64,000 nt of DNA from Azospirillum sp. TSO35-2 (GCF_003116095.1 NZ_LGRA01000008.1:911689-975688), one strand, 5' to 3'; numbered from the stretch's first letter, positions 19,376-29,310 are shown. A program made the numbers and translations. Notes: generated from the letters alone by a model not told the origin.

Positions 19376-20824
19376 TCAGGCCGGCCGCCGACGATGGTGA
19401 TGCCGATGATGGCGATGTTGGTCCACCGCGCGCAACAGCTCTTCGCGCACCCGCTCCACCACGCCGTCCCAGTCGCCGGGCCGGGCCTGCCGGAACAGGC
19501 GCAGCGTCGGGTACCAGGGGCTGTCGTCGCGGTCGAGCAGCCAGCGCCAGCAGCCGCTGAAGCGCGACAGCACCCACACCGGCGTGCCCAGCGCCCCGGC
19601 GAGATGGACGACCGAGGTGTCGACCCCGATCACGAGGTCGAGCCGGCGGACGATGGCGGCGGTGTCGGCGTAATCCTCCACCGCGCCCATCGGGTCGAGG
19701 ATCGCCGCGCCGTCCGGTAGCCCGTCCAGTTGCCGCGCCGCCGGCCCCTTCTGCAGGCTGACCCAGCGCACGCCCCAGCCCACACCCCAGCCCACACTGT
19801 TGAGCGCCAGCAGCGGGGCGAGCCGGTCCAGCCGCACGCTGCGGCGGGCGTCCATCCCGGCGAGGTTGGCCTTGCCCAGCTTCGGATCGCCGGCCCACAC
19901 CAGCCCCACCGTCAGCCGGTCCGACGGCGGCACGACCCCGGCCCAGCGCGCCGTCGCCTCGGGCGGCGGCGACAGGTCGGGGGTGGGCGGGATGCGGTCC
20001 AGCGTCACGCCCAGCCGGTGCATCAGCGACATCAGCGGGATGCGGTAATCATAGGCGCCGTCGTCGGGGGCCGCGGTGACGACCGCGTCGATGGCGGCCA
20101 TGCCGGACAGCAGCCGGACCAGCGGCGCGCGGCACTGCAGGATGATCCGGGCGCCCAGCGCCTTCACCAGCGGCAGCAGCCGGACGAACTGGAGGGTGTC
20201 GCCGAAGCCCTGCTCCTCGCAGACCAGCAGGGTCCGGCCGGTCAGGTCCTGGCCGGTCCACTCCCGCCGGTCCGGATCGGCCGGCCGGAAGCCCAGTTCC
20301 GGCAGGTGCCGGCGTGCTTCGTAGTGACGCCAGCCATTGGCGAAATCGCCGTGCTGGAGCAGTGCCTCGGCCAGATTGTAGCGCGTGCTGGCGGCCGTGG
20401 GGTTGAGGTCCACCGACCGCGCCAGCGCCCGATAGGCTTGGGCATGGTCGCCCAAATCCTGGAACGCGTGCCCGAGCGCCATGTAGGCGGTGTACAGGCC
20501 GGGGGCCAGCGCGATGGCACGGCGGCAGGCGTCGAGCGCCGCGACGGGATGGTCGGATTCCTGGAGGATGGCGCCGATGGTGGCGTAGGCTTCGGCCAGA
20601 TCGGGGCGGCGGATCACCGCCTCGACGCAGGAGGCGACGGCGTCGTCCAGCCGGCCGAGCCGCCGCAGCACCGCCCCGCGGTTGGCGTAGGCCGCCGGCG
20701 CCAGCGCGCCGCACCCTCCGCTGCCGAGCAGCCGGTCGTAGACCGCCAGCGCCTGAGTCCATTCTCCCGAGCGGTGGAGGCGCAAGGCCGCCGCGAAGGC
20801 CGCCGTCGGCTCCGGCGCGGTCAT
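19376..20824 (-). CDS. TPR-containing glycosyltransferase-like protein
   Basis: A 482-aa protein. Residues 1-170 contain about four tetratricopeptide repeats (for example LDDAVASCVEAVIRRPDLAE). The C-terminal half resembles GT9/heptosyltransferase-like domains, with the family block GVDTSVVHLAGALGTPVWVL. Such proteins occur with flagellin or exopolysaccharide modification, but no such genes lie nearby. Two oddities are a 12-nt tandem duplication at 19773-19796 encoding the internal repeat GWGVGWGV, and a His/Arg-rich tail (HRHHRHHHRRRPA). The start ATG 20824 overlaps the stop of the small upstream gene by 4 nt. Confidence 0.82.
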   Translation of the reverse strand: MTAPEPTAAFAAALRLHRSGEWTQALAVYDRLLGSGGCGALAPAAYANRGAVLRRLGRLDDAVASCVEAVIRRPDLAEAYATIGAILQESDHPVAALDACRRAIALAPGLYTAYMALGHAFQDLGDHAQAYRALARSVDLNPTAASTRYNLAEALLQHGDFANGWRHYEARRHLPELGFRPADPDRREWTGQDLTGRTLLVCEEQGFGDTLQFVRLLPLVKALGARIILQCRAPLVRLLSGMAAIDAVVTAAPDDGAYDYRIPLMSLMHRLGVTLDRIPPTPDLSPPPEATARWAGVVPPSDRLTVGLVWAGDPKLGKANLAGMDARRSVRLDRLAPLLALNSVGWGVGWGVRWVSLQKGPAARQLDGLPDGAAILDPMGAVEDYADTAAIVRRLDLVIGVDTSVVHLAGALGTPVWVLSRFSGCWRWLLDRDDSPWYPTLRLFRQARPGDWDGVVERVREELLRAVDQHRHHRHHHRRRPA

Positions 20825-21030
20825 TTCCGCGCCGCGCGCCAGTCGTTCAGGATGTGGGGCGGGATGCTGCCATGGTCGGCGATCATGTTGGCGTCGTCGG
20901 CCGACAGGCCGATGCTGACCAGACGGTTGATCACCTGCCACCGCCGGATCCTGTTCCCCTCGAACTGGTCGAGGGCGTCCTTGATGACCTGGATCTTCGA
21001 CGTCCAGGGAATTGCGTGCGCTTTGGACAT
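20821..21030 (-). CDS. Small uncharacterised protein coupled to the glycosyltransferase
   Basis: A 69-aa soluble protein that I do not recognise. It begins MSKAHAIPWTSKIQVIKDAL and is rich in predicted helices; it has no membrane segment and no Cys. Evidence that it is real: a strong ribosome site (GGGAGGGTGGA) directly before the ATG, GC-rich third positions, and an ATGA overlap with the next gene. The motif SADDANMIADHGSIPPHILNDW looks like a small helical binding domain. A role tied to the glycosyltransferase is inferred from coupling only. Confidence 0.75.
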   Translation of the reverse strand: MSKAHAIPWTSKIQVIKDALDQFEGNRIRRWQVINRLVSIGLSADDANMIADHGSIPPHILNDWRAARK

Positions 21031-21152
21031 TCCACCCTCCCGGGAGACCGGCCGCCATGGCGGACGCAGGAGCGCGTCGCCGACCGTCTCAGCGGTGGTT
21101 CCACGGGGAAGGGCTGGATTCCTGGCGCGCTTTCCGCCACGCGCGGCCACAC

Positions 21153-21187
21153 GAAAAACCGCCGCCTCGTTGCCGAGGGGCGGTTTC
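21153..21187 (-). terminator. Rho-independent terminator of rpoH
   Basis: Read on the minus strand, AAACCGCCCCTCG and CGAGGCGGCGGTTTTT form a stem around GCAA with a T run. It lies 26 nt after the rpoH stop codon. Confidence 0.88.
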
Positions 21188-21212
21188 CAGCGCTGGGCGC
21201 GGTTGTCGATGT

Positions 21213-22088
21213 TTAAGCGGCGGCGGCCAGGACGCGGGTCTGGCGGGCGACCTTTTCGAAGGCGCGCTCTTCGATCTGGCGGATGCGCTCGCGGCTGACG
21301 CCGTAGCGGACCGACAGGTCTTCCAGGGTCAGCGGGCTGTCCGACAGGCGGCGGCAGGTCAGGATGTCGCGCTCGCGATCGTTCAGCACGCCGAGCGCCT
21401 CGTGCAGCAGGGCGCTGCGCTGGCGGGCCTCGCCGCGTTCGACCAGCGTGTCCTCGACCGAGGGACGCTCGTCGGCCAGCAGATCCTGCCATTCCGCCGA
21501 GTCGCCGTCCGCCGCGATCGGCGCGTTCAGCGAGGCCATCGGCGCCGACAGGCGGCGGTTCATCGCGACGACGTCGTCCTCCGGCACCGACAGGTCGGTG
21601 GCGATGGTGGTGACGCTGTCGGGGTGCAGGTCGCCGTTGCCGTACTCGCCCAGCTTCCGCTTCAGGCGGCCCAGGCTGAAGAACAGCTTCTTCTGCGCGG
21701 CGGTGGTGCCGATCTTCACGAGGCTCCACGACCGCAGGATGTAGTCCTGGATCGACGCCTTGATCCACCACATCGCGTAGGTGGACAGGCGGAAGCCGCG
21801 TTCCGGCTCGAATTTCTTGACGGCGGTCATCAGGCCCAGGTTGCCCTCGGCGATCAGGTCGGACAGCGGCAGGCCGTAGCCGCGGTAGCCGCCGGCGATC
21901 TTGACGACCAGACGAAGGTGGCTGGTGACCAGCTTGTGCGCCGCATCGACGTCGCCATGCTCCGACCAGGCCTTGGCCAGCATATACTCGTCCTCGGCCG
22001 CCAGGACCGGGTAACGGTGCGTGTCGGTGATGTAGCGCGACAGGGTTTCGCCGGAATCGGGCGAACGGAGGGCAATGGCGGTGCTCAT
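21213..22088 (-). CDS. rpoH: RNA polymerase sigma-32 factor
   Basis: Heat-shock sigma factor of 291 aa. Region 2 (HLRLVVKIAGGYRGYGLPLSDLIAEGN, STYAMWWIKASIQDYILRSW) is followed by the RpoH box TAAQKKLFFSLGRLK, which separates this family from RpoD. Region 4 ends with a helix-turn-helix (LEDLSVRYGVSRERIRQIE). It should direct transcription of chaperone and protease genes. Alphaproteobacteria often have several RpoH copies, and I cannot tell which paralogue this is. It has its own terminator and a clear promoter at 22174-22201. Confidence 0.95.
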   Translation of the reverse strand: MSTAIALRSPDSGETLSRYITDTHRYPVLAAEDEYMLAKAWSEHGDVDAAHKLVTSHLRLVVKIAGGYRGYGLPLSDLIAEGNLGLMTAVKKFEPERGFRLSTYAMWWIKASIQDYILRSWSLVKIGTTAAQKKLFFSLGRLKRKLGEYGNGDLHPDSVTTIATDLSVPEDDVVAMNRRLSAPMASLNAPIAADGDSAEWQDLLADERPSVEDTLVERGEARQRSALLHEALGVLNDRERDILTCRRLSDSPLTLEDLSVRYGVSRERIRQIEERAFEKVARQTRVLAAAA

Positions 22089-22173
22089 GTCACATCCTCA
22101 TGTGAAGCGATATGACGGGTTCGAAGCCCCCAGACGGCGAGCTTCGGCCTCTCCGAACGGAGCAGGCGTCCAT

Positions 22174-22201
22174 ATAGTACAAAATCGGTGCTGAAAGTCA
22201 A
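22174..22201 (-). promoter_or_regulatory. Sigma-70-type promoter of rpoH
   Basis: On the minus strand TTGACT (22201-22196) and TACTAT (22179-22174) are separated by 16 nt, 85 nt before the rpoH ATG. The short AT-rich patch stands out in this GC-rich gap. Confidence 0.65.
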
Positions 22202-22326
22202 GCGTTGCGCTCGGGTATGGCACGGCCGGAGCCCGCGATTGACCTCTCTCAGTGCGCGCGGGGCGGGGCTGTGGCAAGACGGGCGGGTCGTCGGGAAACG
22301 CAGCGTCGGACAGGGACCCGCATTCC

Positions 22327-22707
22327 ATGAAGATTGCCGTTGGTACCAAGGATTTCAAGACCATAGCCACCCATGGCGGCCGCACCCGCCGCTTCCTGGT
22401 CTATGAGGCGGAGGCCGGCAGCGACCCGGTCGAGACCGGCCGGATCGAACTGGCGGAGGAGGAGGTCCTGCACCTCTGCGGCGACGGCCGGCCCCACCCG
22501 ATCGACTCGGTGGGGGCGGTGATCACCGGCTCGTCGGGGGTGGGATTCGTCGCCCACATGAGGCGTCGCGGGATCGAGCCGGTGACGACGCTGGAAACCG
22601 ACCCGGTCCGGGCGATCCGCGGCTGGTTCGCCGGCACGCTGGCGCCGGCGCCCGAACCGCCGCACCCGCATGACCATCACGACCACGCGGACGGCCATCA
22701 CCACTGA
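22327..22707 (+). CDS. NifX/NifB-like (dinitrogenase cofactor biosynthesis domain) protein with His-rich tail
   Basis: A 126-aa protein with the Nitro_FeMo-Co fold at about residues 1-105 (start MKIAVGTKDFKTIATHGG, core AVITGSSGVGFVAHMRRRGI). This domain binds iron-sulfur or FeMo-cofactor precursors in NifX, NafY and NifB relatives. The tail HPHDHHDHADGHHH is an obvious metal-binding extension. It stands alone with no other nif gene in the window, divergent from rpoH. It may therefore serve iron-sulfur or metal handling in general rather than nitrogenase. Confidence 0.82.
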   Translation: MKIAVGTKDFKTIATHGGRTRRFLVYEAEAGSDPVETGRIELAEEEVLHLCGDGRPHPIDSVGAVITGSSGVGFVAHMRRRGIEPVTTLETDPVRAIRGWFAGTLAPAPEPPHPHDHHDHADGHHH

Positions 22708-22725
22708 GTCGGGCGCGCGGGGGCT

Positions 22726-23493
22726 TCAGACCGGGAAGCTGACGCTGGCGGTGGTTCCGGCGGCGTCGCTGTCGGTGGACAGGGTGTCGCCGAGCTGACC
22801 GGCCAGCGCCTCCGCCAGCATCAGCCCGTCTTCCGCCGTGGTGTCGAACCCGGCGGGCAGGGCGCGGCCGTTGTCCTCCACCGTCAGGCGGGCACGGCCG
22901 CTGTCGCCCTGCTGGCGCACCGTCACGCGGATCCAGCCGTCGTCGGGGAAGGCGTGGTGCAGGCTGTTGGTCACCAGCTCCGCGATGATGAGGCCGAGCG
23001 GCATCGCCTCGTACAGGCCGATCTGGATCGCGTCGGAGTCCACCGTCACCGGCACGCGGGACAGCGCGCCCGGCGTGCCCTCGCGCACCGCCTCGGACAG
23101 GGCGGAGACGTAGCGGCCGAGGTCGACGTGGGTGCCGGTGCCGCTCTCGTGCAGTTGGCGGTAGAGGATGGCCAGCGCCTCGATCCGCAGCATGGTCTGC
23201 TCGTAGGCGGCGCGGGCGTCGGGGTCGCGGATGCGGCCGGCCTGGAGCTTCAGCAGGCTGATGACCAGCTGCAGGCTGTTCTTGGCGCGGTGCTGCAATT
23301 CCCGCAGCTCGGCTTCCAGTTCCTGGATGCGCGCTGTCAGCCGGTCGCCCAGGGAAGCCCCGGGGGACGCTTCCGGGGAGCCTCCCGCCGGCGTCGCGGC
23401 GTCGCCCGGCTGATCCGGAGGGCAATGGGCGGGCTGCGACCGTGGAAGCATAGGCATGGGAGCGGACCCGGCTGAATCATAGTGGGAAAGCAT
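22726..23493 (-). CDS. HisKA_2-type sensor histidine kinase
   Basis: A 255-aa soluble kinase without membrane segments or a recognisable sensor domain. The phosphoacceptor region is ELQHRAKNSLQLVISLLKLQA, with H in the HRxKN box typical of the HisKA_2/HWE-like family. It is followed by a HATPase domain (N box ELVTNSLHHAFP, G1 box VEDNGRALP). Kinases of this class in alphaproteobacteria often feed the general stress response or light and oxygen sensing. The N-terminal 45 residues are Pro/Ala-rich, so a later start (ATG 23457 or 23451) is possible. No response regulator is adjacent. Confidence 0.82.
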   Translation of the reverse strand: MLSHYDSAGSAPMPMLPRSQPAHCPPDQPGDAATPAGGSPEASPGASLGDRLTARIQELEAELRELQHRAKNSLQLVISLLKLQAGRIRDPDARAAYEQTMLRIEALAILYRQLHESGTGTHVDLGRYVSALSEAVREGTPGALSRVPVTVDSDAIQIGLYEAMPLGLIIAELVTNSLHHAFPDDGWIRVTVRQQGDSGRARLTVEDNGRALPAGFDTTAEDGLMLAEALAGQLGDTLSTDSDAAGTTASVSFPV

Positions 23494-23668
23494 CGTCGAA
23501 AACTTCTGTCAATCTAAGCACATGTTCGCCCGACCCCACCGGTTCTGAGGGAGTAATCCGCCGCGCCTACCCGAGTAGGCCGAGCCCCCCGGGCCAGGAC
23601 GCGACGGATGAGCCTTCGATCACGAAAGAAAGGTTGTGTCCGTCGGGTGCCACCGCAAGAGTGGCGGC

Positions 23669-24733
23669 ATGATGACGCGCAAGACCATTCTGTCGGTTTT
23701 CCTTTTGCTGGCCCTGTCCGGCGGCTGCGCCGCGGTGGTCGGTGCCGGCGGCGGGCCGGGCCATCCGCAAATTGTCACGGCCGCCCCGGTGCCGCTGGAC
23801 CGCGACCGGCCGGGCAAGGCGGCGGTTGGTCCGCTGCGCTTCCTCGGTGCGCTCGACATCGCGGGCGGCGACGCGGTCGGCGGGCTGTCCGGCCTGTGGG
23901 TGGCGCCGGCCGGCGACCGGTTCGTCGCGATCGGCGACACCGGGCTGGTCGTCGACGGCCGGCTGGACCACGATGGCGGCCAGGATCCGGGCGGGCGGCT
24001 GATCGGCGTCCACGACGTCCAGGCCCGCCCGCTGGCCGTCGAGGAGGGCGTCTCCCACCGCAAACGCCGCACCGACGCCGAGGATCTGACCCGGCTGCCC
24101 GACGGCGGCTGGCTGGTGACGCTGGAGCGCGACCACCGCATCCTGCGCTATCCGCCCGGCGGGAATGGTGGAGACGATGGCCCGCAGGGCAGGCCGAGCG
24201 CCATCCCGCTGCCGCCCGGCGTGGCCGAGGATGCGCCGGAGAATGGCGGGCTGGAGACGCTGACCCGCCTGTCCGACGGCCGCCTGCTGACGATCGAGGA
24301 GGGGGCGGACGATGGCCGGCAGGAGCGGCGTGCCTGGGTCACCCGCGACGGCATCCCCGGCGACGGCGTGCCGCGGTCGGCGGCGGATTGGCAGGGCTTC
24401 ACCTACCGGGCGGCGCCGCGCTACCGCCCGACCGCCGCCGCCCCGCTGCCCGACGGCGGGGCGCTGGTGCTGGAACGCGAGGTGTCGCTGCTGGGCGGCT
24501 GGTCGTCGCGCATCGTCCGCCTGACCCGGCACCAGTTGCGGGCCGGCGCCGTCGTCGATGGCGAGGAGTTGGGCCGGCTCGAGTCGCCGCTGCTGAACGA
24601 CAATTTCGAAGGCATGGCGACCCGGCCCGGGCGGGAGGGCGAGACGCTGGTCTATCTGGTGTCCGACAACAATTTCAGCAGCCTCCAGCGCACCTATCTG
24701 GCGCTGTTCGCCCTGCCGGGCCCGGCGCCGTAA
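23669..24733 (+). CDS. Esterase-like activity of phytase domain protein, secreted
   Basis: A 354-aa exported protein. The N-terminus (MMTRKTILSVFLLLALSGGC) is a signal peptide ending in a possible lipobox with Cys about residue 20. The mature part matches the phytase-like esterase domain (PF13449), a beta-propeller type: GLSGLWVAPAGDRFVAIGDTG early, DAEDLTRLPDG and NGGLETLTRLSDGR later, ending YLVSDNNFS. The substrate is unknown. Start at ATG 23669 or the adjacent ATG 23672; an in-frame start at 23636 would put charged residues ahead of the signal. Confidence 0.83.
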   Translation: MMTRKTILSVFLLLALSGGCAAVVGAGGGPGHPQIVTAAPVPLDRDRPGKAAVGPLRFLGALDIAGGDAVGGLSGLWVAPAGDRFVAIGDTGLVVDGRLDHDGGQDPGGRLIGVHDVQARPLAVEEGVSHRKRRTDAEDLTRLPDGGWLVTLERDHRILRYPPGGNGGDDGPQGRPSAIPLPPGVAEDAPENGGLETLTRLSDGRLLTIEEGADDGRQERRAWVTRDGIPGDGVPRSAADWQGFTYRAAPRYRPTAAAPLPDGGALVLEREVSLLGGWSSRIVRLTRHQLRAGAVVDGEELGRLESPLLNDNFEGMATRPGREGETLVYLVSDNNFSSLQRTYLALFALPGPAP

Positions 24734-24881
24734 CGATCCCGATGCCGGCGCTTGCGGGTGCCGGTTGCGACCAAAGTCGCGGGCGATCCGCTTCGGCGAG
24801 CGTTTGACAGCGCGGCTGCGCTGCGGCTAGCTACCGGCTCGATCATCGGCAAGGCGAACAGTATCGGGGGAAACGATCGTG

Positions 24882-25787
24882 ATGGCGACCGACAAGGCAG
24901 CACCGCTGCAAGCGCCCCATCCCGTGGTGCCGGGCCTTGCGCGGGCGGCGCTGCTCACCGTTCTGGCCATGCTGGCCTTCGCCGCCAACTCCATCCTGTG
25001 CCGGCTGGCCCTGACCCAGACCGCCATCGACCCGGCCAGCTTCACCCTGGTCCGCATCGCCTCCGGCGCGGCGAGCCTGTGGCTGATCGCCCGCGCCACC
25101 GGGCGGGGCGGCTCCCAAGGCGGCTCCTGGACGGCGGCGGCGGCGCTGCTGGCCTACGCCGCGGCCTTTTCCTTCGCCTACCTCTCGATGCCGGCCGGCA
25201 CCGGGGCGCTGCTGCTGTTCGGCGCGGTGCAGGCCACCATGATCCTGGTCGGGCTGTACCGCGGCGAGCGGATGGCCGTCGCGCAGTGGGCCGGGCTGGC
25301 GTTGGCGCTGGCCGGACTGGCGCTGCTGCTGGCGCCCGGCGTGTCGGCGCCCGATCCGCTGGGAGCGCTGCTGATGGTGGTGGCCGGGGCGTCCTGGGGC
25401 GTCTATTCGCTGCTGGGGCGGACCAGCCGCGATCCCATCGCCACCACCGCCGGCAATTTCCTGCGCGCCCTGCCGATCGCGGCGGTGCCGGCCCTGCTGA
25501 CGGCGCTGCTGTCGACCGGCGGTGCCCGGCTGGACGGGCAGGGGGTGCTGTACGCCGTGCTGTCGGGGGCCGTGGCCTCCGGCGTCGGCTATTCGATCTG
25601 GTACGCGGCGCTGCCCGCCCTGAACGCCGCCCGCGCCGCCTCGGTCCAGTTGAGCGTCCCGGTCATCACCGCCGTTGCGGCGGTGCTGGCGCTGGGCGAG
25701 CGCATCACGCTGGGATTGGTGATCGCGTCGGCCGCCGTGCTGGGCGGCATTGCCCTGGTCATCGCCGGGCGTCGGCGTCGGGTCTGA
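24882..25787 (+). CDS. EamA-family (DMT superfamily) transporter
   Basis: A 301-aa inner-membrane protein with ten predicted helices in two EamA repeats (about residues 20-145 and 160-295), typical of drug/metabolite exporters. The first repeat opens ALLTVLAMLAFAANSILCRL and the second GASWGVYSLLGR. The substrate is unknown. The start ATG 24882 lies next to an in-frame GTG at 24879, with GGGGGAAAC upstream. Its stop is 19 nt from the stop of the convergent histidine kinase. Confidence 0.88.
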   Translation: MATDKAAPLQAPHPVVPGLARAALLTVLAMLAFAANSILCRLALTQTAIDPASFTLVRIASGAASLWLIARATGRGGSQGGSWTAAAALLAYAAAFSFAYLSMPAGTGALLLFGAVQATMILVGLYRGERMAVAQWAGLALALAGLALLLAPGVSAPDPLGALLMVVAGASWGVYSLLGRTSRDPIATTAGNFLRALPIAAVPALLTALLSTGGARLDGQGVLYAVLSGAVASGVGYSIWYAALPALNAARAASVQLSVPVITAVAAVLALGERITLGLVIASAAVLGGIALVIAGRRRRV

Positions 25788-25806
25788 CGCCGGTCCCCAG
25801 TGGTCT

Positions 25807-27675
<1,869 letters not shown>

Positions 27676-27762
27676 GTCCGGTCGCGGATCCTATGATCCT
27701 ATACCGGGCGGCGGCCGTCGTGAAGTCGCCTTTTCGTGGAAGAGCTGGCGATCCTGTTCGCC

Positions 27763-27885
27763 TTAAAGGCGGACGGCGGGTGTCGAGAACCGCTCCGCGG
27801 TGGAGTGGCCGATGGCGTTCAGCGCCATGGCCGCCCCCAACGCGATCACCGCGGCGGCGGCGAAGCCCAGCATCATGGCCTTCAT
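27763..27885 (-). CDS. Small membrane protein, 40 residues
   Basis: The 40-aa product begins MKAMMLGFAAAAVIALGAAM, a single hydrophobic helix, followed by a short polar tail (GHSTAERFSTPAVRL). GGGAGAG sits directly before the ATG at 27885, which supports translation. The family is unknown to me; similar tiny helices occur in many alphaproteobacteria. It could also be an uncleaved signal-like peptide. It lies between a sensor kinase and a DUF3553 gene and has its own promoter space. Confidence 0.6.
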   Translation of the reverse strand: MKAMMLGFAAAAVIALGAAMALNAIGHSTAERFSTPAVRL

Positions 27886-28009
27886 TTCGTCACTCTCCCT
27901 GTCAAGCACGCGCTGTTGTCCGGAGCGCATCAAAGCAAAGCGGCGGCCGGCGCGCAATCCGGCTCTCCCGCCAACGCCCGCCGCATCGCCGTCCCCAGGT
28001 GGGGCCGGA

Positions 28010-28189
28010 TCACAGTTCGTCCGGGTCGACGAGGTCCAGGGTGATGACGTCGGAATCGATCAGCACCTTGCCGGCGTGCTCGAAATTCACCGTGATGCGG
28101 TTGCGGATGGCCGACTGGACCTGGCCCAGCCCCCAGTCCGGTTGCGTCGGGTGGCGCACCCAGGCGCCCGGCACCAGCGAATCGTCCAT
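28010..28189 (-). CDS. DUF3553 family protein
   Basis: A 59-aa protein with the DUF3553 core PGAWVRHPTQPDWGLGQVQS and VTLDLVDPDEL-like ending (here VITLDLVDPDEL). The fold resembles the small SH3-like domain found at the C-terminus of some UvrD-type helicases and transcription-repair factors, so nucleic-acid or protein binding is possible. The start ATG 28189 gives the family length. It is divergent from chpT. Confidence 0.8.
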   Translation of the reverse strand: MDDSLVPGAWVRHPTQPDWGLGQVQSAIRNRITVNFEHAGKVLIDSDVITLDLVDPDEL

Positions 28190-28358
28190 GTCCGTACCCC
28201 GTCCATCACGCTGTTTCACATAGGAAATGCGACCGCCTGTGCGGCGGCGGCCCGAAGGTGTAGAATTCGTCCTTATACGCCGTGCGGCGGCGTGCCGTCG
28301 CCCCCGCCGTTGCTGTTGTTGCGCCGTCCCCTGTCTGGTCCTGTCTGGAGAGCGTCTC

Positions 28359-29042
28359 GTGACCGAGTCCACCCCCATCGCCGTCGACCTCCGCGTCCTG
28401 GAACTGCTGGCGTCCAAGCTGTGCCATGATCTGGTCAGCCCGGTCGGCGCCATCCGCAACGGCCTCGAACTGATCGAGGAGATGCAGGACGACGAGGATG
28501 CCGGCGGTGGTCCGGCCATCGGCGGCTTCCTGGGCGAGGCGGTGAAGCTGATCGACCATTCCTCCGGCCAGGCCGACCGCCGGCTGCGGGTGTTCCGCCT
28601 CGCCTACGGGGTGGCCGGGCGCGACCAGAAGGGCTTTGGCGACGCCCGTGCCGCGGCGGCCGGCTGGGTCGAGGGCGGGCGCACCCGGCTCGACTGGCCG
28701 GAGCGGGTGCCGAACGACATGATGGCCCAGCGGCGCGGCGTGGTGAAGCTGCTGCTGAACCTCGTCCTCCTGGCGGACGAGGCGCTGACCCATGGCGGCC
28801 TCGTCTCCGTCGCCGCCGAGGGCGGGGAGGACAAGGGCCGGGTGACGGTGACCGCCGCCGGCCGGCCCGGCAACCTCAGCGCCGACGCGGCGGCGGCGCT
28901 GGCCGGCACGGTGCCGGCCGGCGGGCTGACGCCCCGCACCATCCACGCCTACCTCACCGGCCGGCTCGCCGAGAGCGACGGCTACCGCATCCTGGTGTCC
29001 CCGGAAAGCACCGAGCGGCTGGTCTTCAGCGCGGAGTGGTGA
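28359..29042 (+). CDS. chpT: Histidine phosphotransferase ChpT
   Basis: A 227-aa protein that in Caulobacter relays phosphate from CckA to CtrA and CpdR. The N-terminal DHp-like helix carries the phosphorylatable His in LASKLCHDLVSPVGAIRNGLE, the ChpT signature. The second half is a degenerate HATPase-like domain without ATP-binding boxes, as expected. The start is GTG 28359, with GGAGAG at 28347-28352. It lies beside the chemotaxis operon and 8 kb from ctrA. Confidence 0.87.
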   Translation: MTESTPIAVDLRVLELLASKLCHDLVSPVGAIRNGLELIEEMQDDEDAGGGPAIGGFLGEAVKLIDHSSGQADRRLRVFRLAYGVAGRDQKGFGDARAAAAGWVEGGRTRLDWPERVPNDMMAQRRGVVKLLLNLVLLADEALTHGGLVSVAAEGGEDKGRVTVTAAGRPGNLSADAAAALAGTVPAGGLTPRTIHAYLTGRLAESDGYRILVSPESTERLVFSAEW

Positions 29043-29051
29043 GGGCTCAAC

Positions 29052-29225
29052 TCACAACTGCTTGAAGATCCGCGGCTCCACGACGATCTGCTCGACCCCG
29101 CCGGTCGTCTGGTGGGCGGTGGTGCGCAGCGTCACCGCCAGATTGTGGCGCGCGGCCTCCGCCAGCGCGGCGTTGAGGCGTTCCACGGCCTCGCGGATGG
29201 ACTGGGCGAGTTCGGCGTCGGTCAT
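29052..29225 (-). CDS. Small uncharacterised protein, 57 residues
   Basis: A short gene with an almost perfect ribosome site (CAGGAGGAACG) before the ATG at 29225. The product begins MTDAELAQSIREAVERLNAA and ends VEQIVVEPRIFKQL. It has an amphipathic helix followed by a beta-rich half (NLAVTLRTTAHQTTGGVEQI). I do not recognise the family. A 24-bp palindrome lies 38 bp upstream, in the space shared with cheA. Convergent with chpT (9 nt between stops). Confidence 0.7.
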   Translation of the reverse strand: MTDAELAQSIREAVERLNAALAEAARHNLAVTLRTTAHQTTGGVEQIVVEPRIFKQL

Positions 29226-29262
29226 CGTTCCTCCTGTGACAACGGAACCCCCGGTCCTGCGC

Positions 29263-29286
29263 TAGGGTGTTCGCGCGAATACCCTA
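29263..29286. promoter_or_regulatory. 24-bp near-perfect palindrome between cheA and a small divergent gene
   Basis: The left half TAGGGTGTTCGC and right half GCGAATACCCTA are reverse complements except for one pair, with no spacer. Long symmetric sites of this kind are normally operators for dimeric or tetrameric repressors. It is 38 bp from the ATG of the 57-aa gene and 143 bp from cheA. No regulator of an obvious matching family is encoded next to it. Confidence 0.6.
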
Positions 29287-29295
29287 TCGGAAGAG

Positions 29296-29310
29296 GTAAG
29301 GTTCTCTTAA
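29296..29310. promoter_or_regulatory. Candidate CtrA-binding site upstream of cheA
   Basis: GTAA-N7-TTAA on the plus strand (TTAA-N7-TTAC on the minus strand) matches seven of eight fixed bases of the CtrA motif TTAA-N7-TTAA with the correct spacer. It lies 119 bp before the cheA ATG, and ctrA itself is encoded 7 kb away. Confidence 0.5.

Noticed and set aside
21213-22088. The sigma factor as RpoD or a flagellar sigma factor
   Set aside because: The RpoH box (QKKLFFSLGRLK) and the 291-aa length identify RpoH; RpoD is much longer and FliA lacks this box.
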